Shown: positions 1 to 8,381, counted from the first letter of the stretch. The stretch: 64,000 bases of DNA from Sulfitobacter sp. SK012 (GCF_003352085.1 NZ_CP025804.1:186001-250000); one strand, 5' to 3'. The notes: generated by a model from the sequence alone, not told the origin. A program made the numbers and translations.

Positions 1-2
1 AT

Positions 3-485
3 ATCGATTATCAGACGTCTTCGAGCTACCTCAAAGGTGTGACACCACTGGTCGAAGCGGGCACGGCGACAGCTTGGTTCAGCTTTGGTGCGTTAGATGG
101 CGATGGCAATATTGTACGCGATCCTACATTCCCAGACATGCCGACTTTCAAGGAAGTCTGTGAAGCAACGGATGGTTGCGAGACCTCTGGCGAGCAGTGG
201 GATGCGTGGAAAGCGTTCTTTGTCGCGGGCTTCCCTGCGCAAAAGATGGTGTTCTTGCCTGCTGGCGCTTCCGCAGACGCGATTGTGACCTACACAAAGG
301 CCTTCGAGGACATCAAAGCGCGTCCCGATTTCAAGGAAATCTCCGAAGGGCGTTTGGGCATCTATCCACAGATGACCGGTGACGCGGCGCAGACGGCTCT
401 GGAAAGCGCCACCAAGGTACCCGCAGAAGCAAAAGCTTTTGTCGTGAACTGGTTGGGCGAGCGCTACGGCGTGACGCTGAACTAA
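3..485 (+). CDS. TTT-family tricarboxylate-binding protein, C-terminal part (TctC-like)
   Basis: This is the C-terminal 160 or so residues of a periplasmic solute-binding protein of the tripartite tricarboxylate transporter (TTT, Bug) family; the reading frame is open from base 3, so the start lies outside the window. The segment with the LPAGASADAI stretch and the final ERYGV end is typical of TctC proteins, which bind a carboxylate and hand it to the TctA/TctB membrane unit. The next gene is that membrane unit, which supports the call. A strong hairpin follows the stop. The substrate cannot be told from this fragment; tricarballylate, aconitate or citrate is inferred from the later genes. 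Confidence 0.85.
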   Translation: MDYQTSSSYLKGVTPLVEAGTATAWFSFGALDGDGNIVRDPTFPDMPTFKEVCEATDGCETSGEQWDAWKAFFVAGFPAQKMVFLPAGASADAIVTYTKAFEDIKARPDFKEISEGRLGIYPQMTGDAAQTALESATKVPAEAKAFVVNWLGERYGVTLN

Positions 486-495
486 GCCACTGACC

Positions 496-530
496 AAACC
501 CCCGGCCTGAAAAGGTCGGGGGTTTTTCTT
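496..530 (+). terminator. Rho-independent terminator or attenuator after tctC
   Basis: A 12-bp stem starting AAACCCCCGG pairs (one G-T) with the segment ending GGGGGTTTTT, separated by a six-base loop and followed by a T-rich run. It lies between the binding-protein gene and the permease gene. It probably lets only part of the transcripts continue, keeping binding protein in excess over permease. Confidence 0.8.
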
Positions 531-559
531 TCTCTAGACCTTAATAGATAGAGGCCGAC

Positions 560-2587
560 ATGGATTTTCTAGCGACAGCTTTGCCCGCACTTTCTGATGC
601 GTTTGGGATGATCTTGCAGGTTCATGTGATTGGCTATTTGATAGCTGGCGTTTGTATGGGCTTGGCCATCGGCGTTTTTCCGGGATTGGGTGGCATTGCC
701 GGGCTTTCGCTGTTGTTGCCCTTCATGTTTGGCATGGAACCGCTGACGGGTTTGGCATTGATGGTTGGTATGGTCGCGGTGGTGCCGACATCGGATACTT
801 TTGCCTCCGTGCTGATGGGGATTCCGGGTTCATCGGCCAGTCAAGCGACCGTGCTTGACGGGTTTCCCATGGCTAAAAAGGGCCAGGCGGCACGCGCATT
901 GTCCGCAGCCTTTGCCTCGTCGCTTTTTGGTGGATTGGTCGGGGCCGCATTCCTGACAGTATTTATTCTGGTGGCGCGGCCTGTGGTGTTGTTGTTTCAG
1001 ACGCCAGAGCTTTTGATGATCACCATTTTTGGCCTCTCGATGGTCGGTATTTTGGCAGGGCGCGTGGCGATCAAGGGGATCGTCGCGGCCTGTTTAGGTC
1101 TGTTGGTTGGCACCATCGGAGAGGGGGCATCTGCAGGTGCCCTGCGGATGTCGAGCTATGATTTGCCGTATCTGACGGACGGGCTGAAGCTGGTGATTGT
1201 GGGTCTGGGCATCTTTGCCATTCCCGAGATTGTCGCATTGCTTCGACAGGACAAAGCGATTTCAGACCGCGCCCAATTGGGCGGCGGTTGGATGGAGGGT
1301 GTGCGTGACTGGTGGGCGAATGTCTGGCTGTCGGTGCGCTGTTCTTTGATCGGTGTGACGGTTGGCGTGATCCCCGGTTTGGGCGGATCAGTCGTGGATT
1401 GGATTGCCTACGGCCACACCGTGCAGACCGCCAAGGACAAGAGCGGATTTGGCAGTGGCGACGTGCGTGGTGTGATCGGGCCAGAAAGTTCCAACAATGC
1501 CAAGGAGGGCGGCGGGCTGGTGCCAACGCTTCTGTTCGGTATTCCCGGTTCAGGTTCGATGGCCATCTTTATTTCAGCAGTGGCGCTGCTGGGCACAGGC
1601 TCGATTGAGGTCGGACCGTCCATGCTCAAGAACAATCTTGATTTCACCTATGCGATTGTCTGGTTGCTGGCGCTCGCCAATGTTGTGGGTACGCTGATTT
1701 GTATTGCGGCCTCGGGCGGGATTGCACGGCTTACGTCGATCCGCTTTGCGCTGCTTGCGCCGTTTTTGTTCATGATCATTAGCTTTGCAGCGTTTCAATC
1801 TAATCAGGATCTGATGGACCTCGTCGCGCTTTTTGCAATCGGTTTTTTGGGCATCATGATGCGTCGGTTTGACTGGTCGCGTCCCGCATTTCTGATTGGC
1901 TTTGTGCTGTCTGATCCGGCAGAAACTTACGCCAATCAGGCGGTACAAATCGCGCGGTCGCGTTTTCGCCGTGGGTTTGACGAAGGGCTGGAATATGTCT
2001 TTAGCCCGATCGTGATCGTGTTGATCATCATCACCGTGATCTCTGTTGTGGTGGGTTTGCGGCAGGCCAAAAACATCATGGCGGAAGGGGATGTGAAGTC
2101 GGGCACTAAGCGTGCGCCGCTTGTGTTCTTACTGGTCCTGTTGTCCTACATTGTAGTTTCATACTGGAATGCGATGTTGATCCCGGACCATTCTTCGGCT
2201 GATCGGGTGTTCCCGGCTTTCGTCGGGCTGGTGGGCATCACTGGCGGAGTGATTTTGTTCATCCAGATGATGCTCAAGCCAGAAACGCATCCCTTGTTCT
2301 CGGACGGTGAAGCGGCAGATAGCGAGGTCAATGTTTACGGTCTCTGGCCGACGCTTGCTTGGTTTGCTGGGCTTCTGGGGCTAACTGCGATCTTTGGATT
2401 TATCATTGCGCTGGCGATCTTCCTCTTTGCGTTCATGATGCTGCGTGCGGGTAAGGGGCCTGCTTACGCGGCGATCTACACGGCCTGCGGCATTGCCTTT
2501 GTGTGTGGGATGGCGTCGCTTCTAAATCGGGACTTCCCCTCTGGATTGTTGCAAACTGTCACTGATATGCCGTGGCCGCTGAAATGA
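560..2587 (+). CDS. TTT-family permease, TctA-TctB fusion
   Basis: The 675-residue protein carries the large TctA permease domain (residues about 1-500, many membrane segments) and a TctB-type small membrane subunit fused at the C-terminus (about 520-675, four hydrophobic segments). The two TctA signature loops are present: GVFPGLGG near residue 40 and GVIPGLGG near 275. In most TTT systems TctA and TctB are separate genes, so here the whole membrane part is one polypeptide. An AGAGG Shine-Dalgarno-like element precedes the ATG at 560. The stop overlaps the next start (ATGA), so translation is coupled to the isomerase gene. Uptake is expected to be ion-gradient driven, and the substrate is probably a tricarboxylate. 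Confidence 0.88.
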   Translation: MDFLATALPALSDAFGMILQVHVIGYLIAGVCMGLAIGVFPGLGGIAGLSLLLPFMFGMEPLTGLALMVGMVAVVPTSDTFASVLMGIPGSSASQATVLDGFPMAKKGQAARALSAAFASSLFGGLVGAAFLTVFILVARPVVLLFQTPELLMITIFGLSMVGILAGRVAIKGIVAACLGLLVGTIGEGASAGALRMSSYDLPYLTDGLKLVIVGLGIFAIPEIVALLRQDKAISDRAQLGGGWMEGVRDWWANVWLSVRCSLIGVTVGVIPGLGGSVVDWIAYGHTVQTAKDKSGFGSGDVRGVIGPESSNNAKEGGGLVPTLLFGIPGSGSMAIFISAVALLGTGSIEVGPSMLKNNLDFTYAIVWLLALANVVGTLICIAASGGIARLTSIRFALLAPFLFMIISFAAFQSNQDLMDLVALFAIGFLGIMMRRFDWSRPAFLIGFVLSDPAETYANQAVQIARSRFRRGFDEGLEYVFSPIVIVLIIITVISVVVGLRQAKNIMAEGDVKSGTKRAPLVFLLVLLSYIVVSYWNAMLIPDHSSADRVFPAFVGLVGITGGVILFIQMMLKPETHPLFSDGEAADSEVNVYGLWPTLAWFAGLLGLTAIFGFIIALAIFLFAFMMLRAGKGPAYAAIYTACGIAFVCGMASLLNRDFPSGLLQTVTDMPWPLK

Positions 2588-3675
2588 CCCAGATTGCACT
2601 CCCCTTCTTGTTCATTCGCGGTGGTACGTCGCGTGGTCCCTACCTCCAAGCCAAGGATTTGCCTTCGGATCGAGGCGCAATGAGCCGGGTTCTAGTTGCT
2701 GCTTTAGGCTCGGGTCATCCGCTCAATATCGACGGGATCGGTGGTGGCAATGCGGTGACAACCAAGGTGGCGATACTGTCGCCCTCCAAAGATGATTGGG
2801 CGGATGTCGATTACTTCTTTGCGCAGGTCAGCGTTGGGGACGGCAAGGTCGATTACAAACCCACCTGTGGCAACATCCTAAGTGGCGTAGGTCCTGCTGC
2901 GATTGAGATGGGGCTTATCCCGGTTGTTGGCAATACAGCGACTGTGAATATCCGAGCGGTGAACACAGGCGCGCGGGTTGTCGCGACGGTGCAGATTGAA
3001 GATGGCAAAGTGCGCTATGATGGCGACGCGCAAATCGATGGTGTGCCTGGTACAGCGGCCCCGGTCTCCTTGCAATTTATGGACACAGTTGGCGGTGCCA
3101 CGGGGGCGTTTTTGCCAACGGGCAATTTGATCGACATCTTCGACGGTATCAATGTGACCTGCATGGATGTGGCGATGCCGATGGTTATTGCGCGGGCCGC
3201 GGAATTTGGCCTGACGGGGTACGAGACGGCAGATGAGTTGAACGAAAACCGTGATTTCTTTGCTCGGATGGAAGCCATTCGGATCAAGGCTGGTGCTGCG
3301 ATGGGGATCAAAGATGTGCCTACTTCGGTTACACCAAAGTTTGGGTTGTTGGCACCGGCAGTGCAGGGCGGGACCATCGCAACCCGCTACTTCATGCCGT
3401 GGGTCGCGCATCCTTCTATGGCAGTGACGGGTGCCCAATGTCTGGCGTCCTGTGTCCTGACGCCAGGCAGTGTGGCTGACGGAATGACCACGCTACCGAC
3501 GACATCACCTGCGACGATTACGCTGGAACACGCTTCCGGATCGATTGATGTCTTGGTGGACTACGCCGTAGATGCTGGCGAGATCACGCTAAAATCGGCG
3601 GGCTTGGTTCGCACGGCACGGCTTCTGGCGCGCGGTGAATTGATGATCTCCAAGCGGGTATTGGATGGACTTTGA
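2584..3675 (+). CDS. PrpF/GalD-family isomerase (4-oxalomesaconate tautomerase or aconitate isomerase type)
   Basis: A 363-residue member of the PrpF family, which shifts a double bond or cis/trans geometry in unsaturated tricarboxylates (aconitate and methylaconitate in PrpF; oxalomesaconate in GalD). The N-terminal FIRGGTSRGP and the glycine-rich GGGNAVTTK segments are family hallmarks, and CGNIL near residue 97 is the usual active-site cysteine region. I chose the ATG at 2584, which overlaps the upstream stop by four bases, over a GTG at 2572. Co-transcription with a tricarboxylate permease and the presence of a TcuA-like dehydrogenase nearby suggest handling of aconitate-like compounds; GalD-like activity in a gallate-type pathway is the alternative. 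Confidence 0.8.
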   Translation: MTQIALPFLFIRGGTSRGPYLQAKDLPSDRGAMSRVLVAALGSGHPLNIDGIGGGNAVTTKVAILSPSKDDWADVDYFFAQVSVGDGKVDYKPTCGNILSGVGPAAIEMGLIPVVGNTATVNIRAVNTGARVVATVQIEDGKVRYDGDAQIDGVPGTAAPVSLQFMDTVGGATGAFLPTGNLIDIFDGINVTCMDVAMPMVIARAAEFGLTGYETADELNENRDFFARMEAIRIKAGAAMGIKDVPTSVTPKFGLLAPAVQGGTIATRYFMPWVAHPSMAVTGAQCLASCVLTPGSVADGMTTLPTTSPATITLEHASGSIDVLVDYAVDAGEITLKSAGLVRTARLLARGELMISKRVLDGL

Positions 3676-3682
3676 AATTTCA

Positions 3683-3698
3683 GTATACCGTGGTATAC
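3683..3698. promoter_or_regulatory. GntR/FCD-type operator palindrome
   Basis: GTATACC-GT-GGTATAC is a perfect inverted repeat with 7-bp arms, just after the isomerase gene and upstream of the small ORF at 3733. It has the TGTAT-x-C half-site also seen in the palindrome at 6593-6610, in front of the GntR and tcuA-like genes. It is the form expected for a FadR-subfamily GntR regulator. The function is inferred. Confidence 0.6.
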
Positions 3699-3732
3699 AA
3701 AATGCATCATTGACCAAATCTAAGGGGACACC

Positions 3733-3972
3733 ATGATAGAGTCTTTTGAAAAGCGAATTGCCGTTGCCCGTACCGCTTTGATGCGTGCTAGCCGTTTGTT
3801 GCAAGACGAAATCCGGAATTATCCAACGCCGATATCTGGCTGCGATGCTCAATTCAATCACCTGCTCGGCGAGCGTCAGAAAGTTAGTGCGGCTTTGCGA
3901 AATTTGGACACGGCTGTGTTTGTTCCTACACCGCGCAGCCCAACTCAAGTGGCGGGGATTGAAAGTCGTTGA
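3733..3972 (+). CDS. Small protein of unknown function (79 residues)
   Basis: I do not recognise this family. It is a 79-residue, mostly helical, soluble-looking protein with one cysteine and no signal or membrane segment. An AAGGGG ribosome-binding site sits a few bases before the ATG. Its TGA overlaps the TTG start of the following dehydrogenase. It follows a palindromic operator at 3683-3698, so it appears to be the first gene of a regulated unit with the dehydrogenase. Confidence 0.6.
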   Translation: MIESFEKRIAVARTALMRASRLLQDEIRNYPTPISGCDAQFNHLLGERQKVSAALRNLDTAVFVPTPRSPTQVAGIESR

Positions 3973-4928
3973 AGGTACATATTCTGGACGATTGGTTCGA
4001 TACGCTGCGCGGCCTTCGGTGCTTTGAGAAGTTGGCGGGCCACGACGTTACCGTTTGGACCGACCATGAACCCAACCCCGAAAAACTGGCCAAGCGGATC
4101 GCAGAGGCGGAATGTTTGGTGCTGTTTCGCGAACGCACAAAAGTCGGCCCAGCGTTGTTGAGGCGCTTGCCTAACCTCAAATTGATTTCGCAGCGCAGCG
4201 TCTATCCGCATATCGACGTGGATGCCTGTACGGCCAACGGGGTGATGCTGTGTTCAAATATGCACGGCGGGGTGCCGTCCTATGCGGCGGCTGAAATGAC
4301 GCTCGGGCTGATGCTAGCCAGCTATCGCCAGATCCCTCAGCAGGCTGCATCATTGGCAGCAGGCACATGGCAGATGGGTGTAGGTCGTACATTGCGCGGC
4401 CGGACGCTTGGTCTTTATGGATATGGCCGGATCGCTGGGGCGGTTGCAGGTTACGCTGAAGCGTTGGGGATGAAGGTGCAGTGGTGGTCCTCAGAGGCAG
4501 GGCGTGCGCGGGCATTGGCAGACGGCGTAAACGTTGCTGAGAGCCGAGCTGCGTTCTTTGAAACAAGCGATATTGTCAGTCTGCATGTGCGCCTTAAGCC
4601 CGAGACGCGAGGCATTATTACCGCGCATGATTTGGCTGGGATGCAGCCGCTTAGCTTGCTGGTGAACACCTCGCGGTCAGGGTTGATCGAACCTGGCGTG
4701 CTAGAGGCCGAAATTGGACAGGGTCGCATTCATGCAACCGTCGATGTTTTTGATCATGAGCCGATGGTGGACTGTGGCAACATCCTTGCGACCCATCCCA
4801 ATGTGCTGGCCACGCCGCATATTGGATATGTGACAGAAGATGAATTTGACCTGCAGTTCGGCGATATCTTTGATCAGGTGAATGCCTACGCGCAAGGCAA
4901 CCCGATCCATGTGATCAACCCTGCCTAA
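3969..4928 (+). CDS. D-isomer-specific 2-hydroxyacid dehydrogenase
   Basis: A 319-residue NAD(P)-dependent dehydrogenase of the D-2-hydroxyacid (D-3-phosphoglycerate dehydrogenase-like) family, reducing a 2-oxoacid or oxidising a D-2-hydroxyacid. The Rossmann fingerprint GLYGYGRIAG lies near residue 143, and the catalytic triad is visible as Arg in NTSRSG, Glu in DHEPM and His in TPHIGY. The start is a TTG that overlaps the stop of the small upstream gene (TTGA), so translation is likely coupled. Its substrate is unknown. Its 3' end overlaps the convergent AbrB-type gene by 14 bp. Confidence 0.88.
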   Translation: MKVHILDDWFDTLRGLRCFEKLAGHDVTVWTDHEPNPEKLAKRIAEAECLVLFRERTKVGPALLRRLPNLKLISQRSVYPHIDVDACTANGVMLCSNMHGGVPSYAAAEMTLGLMLASYRQIPQQAASLAAGTWQMGVGRTLRGRTLGLYGYGRIAGAVAGYAEALGMKVQWWSSEAGRARALADGVNVAESRAAFFETSDIVSLHVRLKPETRGIITAHDLAGMQPLSLLVNTSRSGLIEPGVLEAEIGQGRIHATVDVFDHEPMVDCGNILATHPNVLATPHIGYVTEDEFDLQFGDIFDQVNAYAQGNPIHVINPA

Positions 4929-5934
4929 ATAGCCGAGCAAAGATCGGGGCTCCTAAAATTACCAAGAATATGCGCAAGACATGATGTGCAATTACAAAGG
5001 CCATGTCGGCACCGACCACCAAGGCAAGCACCGTCAATTCGGCCTGACCGCCAGGGGCGAAGGCCAGCAGTGTTTCCATCTGAGGCGCGAGCCCTGCGAC
5101 GTAAATGCCTTCGACAAAGATCAGCGTAAGCACGATGAGGATGCCGCAAAAACCTGCGCCGGCAACCAGATCGCGTCGGATTTCCTCCATGGTGATCCCG
5201 ACATATTGCACACCAACGCCCATCCCGATGAAGAACTGGGCGGCCCAGATCGCTTCGGCCGGGGGGCGGTAATGCAGAACGCCGGTAAGCGCAGCAATCG
5301 CGGCAAGGATCAAGGGCCCTAGGATCGAAGCGCCAAACATGCCCAAACGCTTGGCAATCTGCCAACCGCCGATAGCACAGACGACCATCACCAGCATCTC
5401 GCGTATTGGGATGTCGGCAGCGGGGGCTCCGGGTGGCGTGCTGAGATCTGCGTCCCAGATCCAGTGAAGTAGAAACGGTAGGGCGATCACAATGACCAGC
5501 ACACGGGTCACATGGATCAGCGATAGCGTGCGCACATTTGCCCCGGCTTCTTGTCCGAAGACGATCATGTCTTGGAGCCCGCCGGGCATCGCCGCGTAGT
5601 AGCTGGTCGGAAAGTCATACCCCCAAACGCGCTGAAAATAGGGCACACCCAACAGTCCAATGCACAGCGTCATCAGTGGGATCAACAGGAGCGTTGGCCA
5701 CATACCAGCCATCGAGATCAGCAATGCAGAGGTAAATGTCGCGCCGACGGCGACGCCCAAAATGGTCCGCATCGTTTCGTTTAATTTCTTGATGCCGCGC
5801 ATTGGCACACCCAAGAGCGCGGCGATTAGGCAGGCAACGACAGGACCCAAAAGCCAGGGCAGAGGCAGGTCAACTAATCTGAAGGCCCCAACACCGCCAA
5901 GTGCGATGGCAAAGGTTATTGCGACCCGGATCAT
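4915..5934 (-). CDS. AbrB-family membrane protein (PF05145 type)
   Basis: A 339-residue integral membrane protein with about ten hydrophobic segments arranged as a duplicated module, the layout of the AbrB family (often annotated 'ammonia monooxygenase' or 'AbrB transcriptional regulator' by inheritance). The repeated PLPWLLGP and PGGLQDMI / PGGQAEL motifs mark the two halves. The role is not firmly established; it is probably a small-molecule transporter. It is translated downstream of the GntR regulator with an ATGA overlap and sits in the tricarboxylate cluster, so an exporter or importer of a pathway carboxylate is a reasonable guess. Confidence 0.78.
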   Translation of the reverse strand: MIRVAITFAIALGGVGAFRLVDLPLPWLLGPVVACLIAALLGVPMRGIKKLNETMRTILGVAVGATFTSALLISMAGMWPTLLLIPLMTLCIGLLGVPYFQRVWGYDFPTSYYAAMPGGLQDMIVFGQEAGANVRTLSLIHVTRVLVIVIALPFLLHWIWDADLSTPPGAPAADIPIREMLVMVVCAIGGWQIAKRLGMFGASILGPLILAAIAALTGVLHYRPPAEAIWAAQFFIGMGVGVQYVGITMEEIRRDLVAGAGFCGILIVLTLIFVEGIYVAGLAPQMETLLAFAPGGQAELTVLALVVGADMAFVIAHHVLRIFLVILGAPIFARLFRQG

Positions 5935-6575
5935 CCGCGCATGATCTTAAGCCGGTGGCGGAGCGAGGTTTGAAGATGGGCTTCTGCGCTGGCCCCCGCG
6001 GCCTCTATATCGCCGGCGCGGATCGCATCGATAATGTCGCGGTGCTGCTGGGTGACAATTTGAATGCGCGCATCATCGGTCATGGTGGTGGGGCCCAGCA
6101 ACAGAAGTGCGTTGTTCAGTCCGCGGGCTGACTCCACCAAGAAGCGGTTGCGCGTCGCGAGGTAGATACCACGGTGAAATTTCTGGTTGATCGTAGCGGC
6201 AAGATTTGGAGCTTTGGCGGCCCCAAAGGTCGTGTTGATATTCTCCAATTCGTCGGTCTCGGCGTCCGTGGCATGCTTGGCGGCCATTTCTGCGGCGGTG
6301 CGTTCAAGGACCACGCGCATCTCGTATAACTCGACAACTTCGCCTTGGGACAGTGTACGGATCACTGCTCCGATACGGGGACGATGCTCGACGATACCAT
6401 CTGCCTCAAGCTTGCGTAGGGCCTCGCGGATAGGGGTGCGGGAAAACGACAGTTGTTCGGAAATCTCGACCTCGCGCAGGCGGTCGCCGGGTCGAAACAC
6501 GCCGTCGCGGATCGAGGATAGAAGTCGCGCGTATGCGATGTCCCCTTGCGACATGTCTTGCGTATCGCTGGTCAA
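5931..6575 (-). CDS. GntR-family regulator, FCD subfamily
   Basis: A 214-residue repressor-type protein: N-terminal winged helix (LREVEISEQLSFSRTPIREALRKLE, quoted here only as the region near residues 30-54) and an all-helical FCD ligand-binding domain. I place the start at a TTG (6575) because AAGGAAG lies at the right spacing upstream; an ATG at 6554 is the alternative. It is divergent from the tcuA-like flavoprotein gene, and the intergenic space holds an 18-bp palindrome. It forms an operon with the AbrB-type gene (4-bp overlap). The probable role is control of tricarboxylate uptake and oxidation, with a pathway acid as inducer. Confidence 0.88.
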   Translation of the reverse strand: MTSDTQDMSQGDIAYARLLSSIRDGVFRPGDRLREVEISEQLSFSRTPIREALRKLEADGIVEHRPRIGAVIRTLSQGEVVELYEMRVVLERTAAEMAAKHATDAETDELENINTTFGAAKAPNLAATINQKFHRGIYLATRNRFLVESARGLNNALLLLGPTTMTDDARIQIVTQQHRDIIDAIRAGDIEAAGASAEAHLQTSLRHRLKIMRG

Positions 6576-6592
6576 ATTATCACTTCCTTTAT

Positions 6593-6610
6593 TGTATCCA
6601 GTTGGATACA
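6593..6610. promoter_or_regulatory. GntR operator palindrome between gntR and tcuA-like gene
   Basis: TGTATCCA-GT-TGGATACA is a perfect inverted repeat with 8-bp arms lying 18 bp before the TTG start of the divergent GntR gene and 26 bp before the flavoprotein start. Position and symmetry fit autoregulation and control of the divergent dehydrogenase. Its outer TGTAT-x-C half-sites match those of the palindrome at 3683-3698. Confidence 0.7.
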
Positions 6611-6636
6611 TAGCATGTACATCAAGGAGAACGCCC

Positions 6637-8109
6637 ATGTCAAATAAGGTCATCATTGTCGGATCAGGTAATGCAGCTATGTGCGCTGGCATCGCAGCGT
6701 TAGAAGGCGGGGCAGACGTGCTGATGCTGGAAAAAGCAGACGAGGCCCTTGCCGGGGGCAACACCAAATACACCGCTGGTGCGATGCGGTTTGCCTATGA
6801 TGACGGTGCCGCGCTCATGCCGCTGTTGCGTGACCCTGATGATGCCCGGCTGCCTGATACGGATTTTGGCAGTTACACGGCGCAGAAATTTGGCGAAGAT
6901 TTGTTAGGGTTCAACGAAGGACGCGACCTGTCAGAAGAGCAGGTCAAATTAATCGAGCAATCGGGCGATGTCATGCGTTGGCTGGCGCAGCAGGGCGTGA
7001 CATTCGAGCCGATCTACAGCCGTCAGAGTTTTGAAAAAGACGGCAAGCACGTGTTCTGGGGTGGCCTAACGCTCGCTGCCTTGGATGAGGGCGTGGGGCT
7101 GTTTGAGATGGAGCTTGCTGCGTTTGAGCGACTGGGTGGCCGTATTCGCTACGAAGCTGGTGTGACTGGGTTGGCTCACGAAAATGGCAATGTGACAGGC
7201 GTTATGATTGGCGATGAACAGATCATGGCGGATGCAGTGATCCTCGCATCCGGTGGATTTGAGGCTAGCGAAGAGATGCGCGTGAAATACATTGGACCTG
7301 ATTGGGCGCACGCTAAGGTGCGGGGTACGCCGCATAACACGGGTGACGGTTTGCAGATGGCGCTGGCCGCAGGGGCGATGGAATACGGTCTCTATTCGGG
7401 CTGCCATGCAACGCCGATGGACCTCCACATGGCCGATTTCGGTGGACTGCATCTGCCTCCGGGCGAGCGCAAGAACTACCGCAAAATCAGCTACTTCCTT
7501 GGTGTGATGTTGAACGCTGAAGGCGAGCGGTTTGTCGACGAGGGTGCAAATTTCCGCAACTACACTTACGCCCAGTTTGGCCGCGCGGTGCTGGAACAAC
7601 CGGGCCATTTCGCGTGGCAGGTGTTCGACAGCAAAGTGTTTGATCTTCTCTACGGAGAGTACAGCTTTCATGACGCGCATTTTGTCGAGGCGGAGACGTT
7701 GGAGGAATTGGCTGATTTGATGCAAGGCGTCGTTGCCAAGGCAGCTGGCGTTACACTAGCGCAGTTCAATGATGCGGTGATGCAGGATGTCGAATTTGAC
7801 CCAACAGCGCTTGATGGCAAAGGCACGCAAGGGATCGCGTTGCCAAAATCGAACTGGGCGCAGCGGATTGATCAAGCGCCGTACCGCGCTTTTCCGGTAA
7901 CGGGGGGCATAACCTTTACTTACGGAGGTCTGAAGGTTGATGAAGATGGGTCCGTTTTGTCCACAGAGGGCGCGAAAATCGATGGACTTTATGCCTGTGG
8001 AGAGATCGTGGGTGGGGTGTTCTTTGGCGGCTATCCGGGGGGGTCAGGCCTTACTTCTGGCGCGGTATTTGGGCGTGCCGCAGGGCAGGGTGCAGCACGT
8101 TCGGGCTGA
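6637..8109 (+). CDS. tcuA: TcuA-like FAD-dependent tricarballylate dehydrogenase
   Basis: A 490-residue flavoprotein of the fumarate reductase / succinate dehydrogenase family. The N-terminal dinucleotide-binding fold reads VIIVGSGNAAMCAG, followed by the GGNTKYTAG segment characteristic of TcuA-type proteins; the C-terminal FAD part includes GGYPGGSGLTSG. TcuA oxidises tricarballylate to cis-aconitate in Salmonella, where TcuB re-oxidises the flavin; no TcuB is visible in this window. AAGGAG lies seven bases before the ATG at 6637, which is preferred over far-upstream starts running through the GntR gene. With the TTT transporter and PrpF-like isomerase it suggests a route from tricarballylate to the citric acid cycle. 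Another 3-ketosteroid- or urocanate-type reductase role is less likely. Confidence 0.82.
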   Translation: MSNKVIIVGSGNAAMCAGIAALEGGADVLMLEKADEALAGGNTKYTAGAMRFAYDDGAALMPLLRDPDDARLPDTDFGSYTAQKFGEDLLGFNEGRDLSEEQVKLIEQSGDVMRWLAQQGVTFEPIYSRQSFEKDGKHVFWGGLTLAALDEGVGLFEMELAAFERLGGRIRYEAGVTGLAHENGNVTGVMIGDEQIMADAVILASGGFEASEEMRVKYIGPDWAHAKVRGTPHNTGDGLQMALAAGAMEYGLYSGCHATPMDLHMADFGGLHLPPGERKNYRKISYFLGVMLNAEGERFVDEGANFRNYTYAQFGRAVLEQPGHFAWQVFDSKVFDLLYGEYSFHDAHFVEAETLEELADLMQGVVAKAAGVTLAQFNDAVMQDVEFDPTALDGKGTQGIALPKSNWAQRIDQAPYRAFPVTGGITFTYGGLKVDEDGSVLSTEGAKIDGLYACGEIVGGVFFGGYPGGSGLTSGAVFGRAAGQGAARSG

Positions 8110-8152
8110 GGCAAAGAGATGATTCTCATGCGTGGTTTCACGAGCTGGCACG

Positions 8153-8194
8153 TGCTTTGCGATATCCGCGCGTACGTTGCTTAGGCAAAGCACA
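8153..8194. repeat. Inverted repeat downstream of tcuA-like gene
   Basis: GTGCTTTGC (8153-8161) pairs with GCAAAGCAC (8186-8194) around a 24-base loop. It could form the 3'-end structure of the tcuA-like transcript, but no T-run follows, so a classical terminator is not shown. Nothing else gene-like is visible between 8110 and 8284. Confidence 0.4.
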
Positions 8195-8284
8195 CAAAAC
8201 CAAAATATTGTCGAACGAGCGCCGCTATCGCATTCGGAAGCGTCTCTGACACCTAAATCATGATATTTTTATGCTCTGCGCGGC

Positions 8285-8318
8285 CACAATTGCGAAGCTT
8301 GGGGCTCGCCGAATTGTG
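8285..8318. repeat. Imperfect inverted repeat in the hemP operon leader
   Basis: CACAATT (8285-8291) and AATTGTG (8312-8318) bracket a second near-complementary pair (GCGAAGC with GCTCGC), giving one long imperfect hairpin. It lies about 165 bp upstream of the first gene of the iron operon. It may be a regulatory or leader structure; no function is shown. Confidence 0.4.
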
Positions 8319-8362
8319 TTGAAAATTTGTACAATTTATCGCTCCAGCAGTAGAAATTTAAT

Positions 8363-8381
8363 CCCGACTAAAAAAGTCGGG
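8363..8381. promoter_or_regulatory. Candidate iron-box-like palindrome before the hemP operon
   Basis: CCCGACT-AAAAA-AGTCGGG is a perfect 7-bp inverted repeat immediately followed by TTGACT, which could serve as a -35 hexamer. A GACT-A(n)-AGTC core resembles, from memory, iron-responsive Rrf2-type boxes of alphaproteobacteria. Since the downstream genes are all iron or haem related, an operator is plausible; it could also be a leader hairpin. Confidence 0.4.

Noticed and set aside
7066-7725. 219-residue open frame opposite the tcuA-like gene
   Set aside because: His/Arg/Cys-rich with no recognisable motif; antisense shadow.
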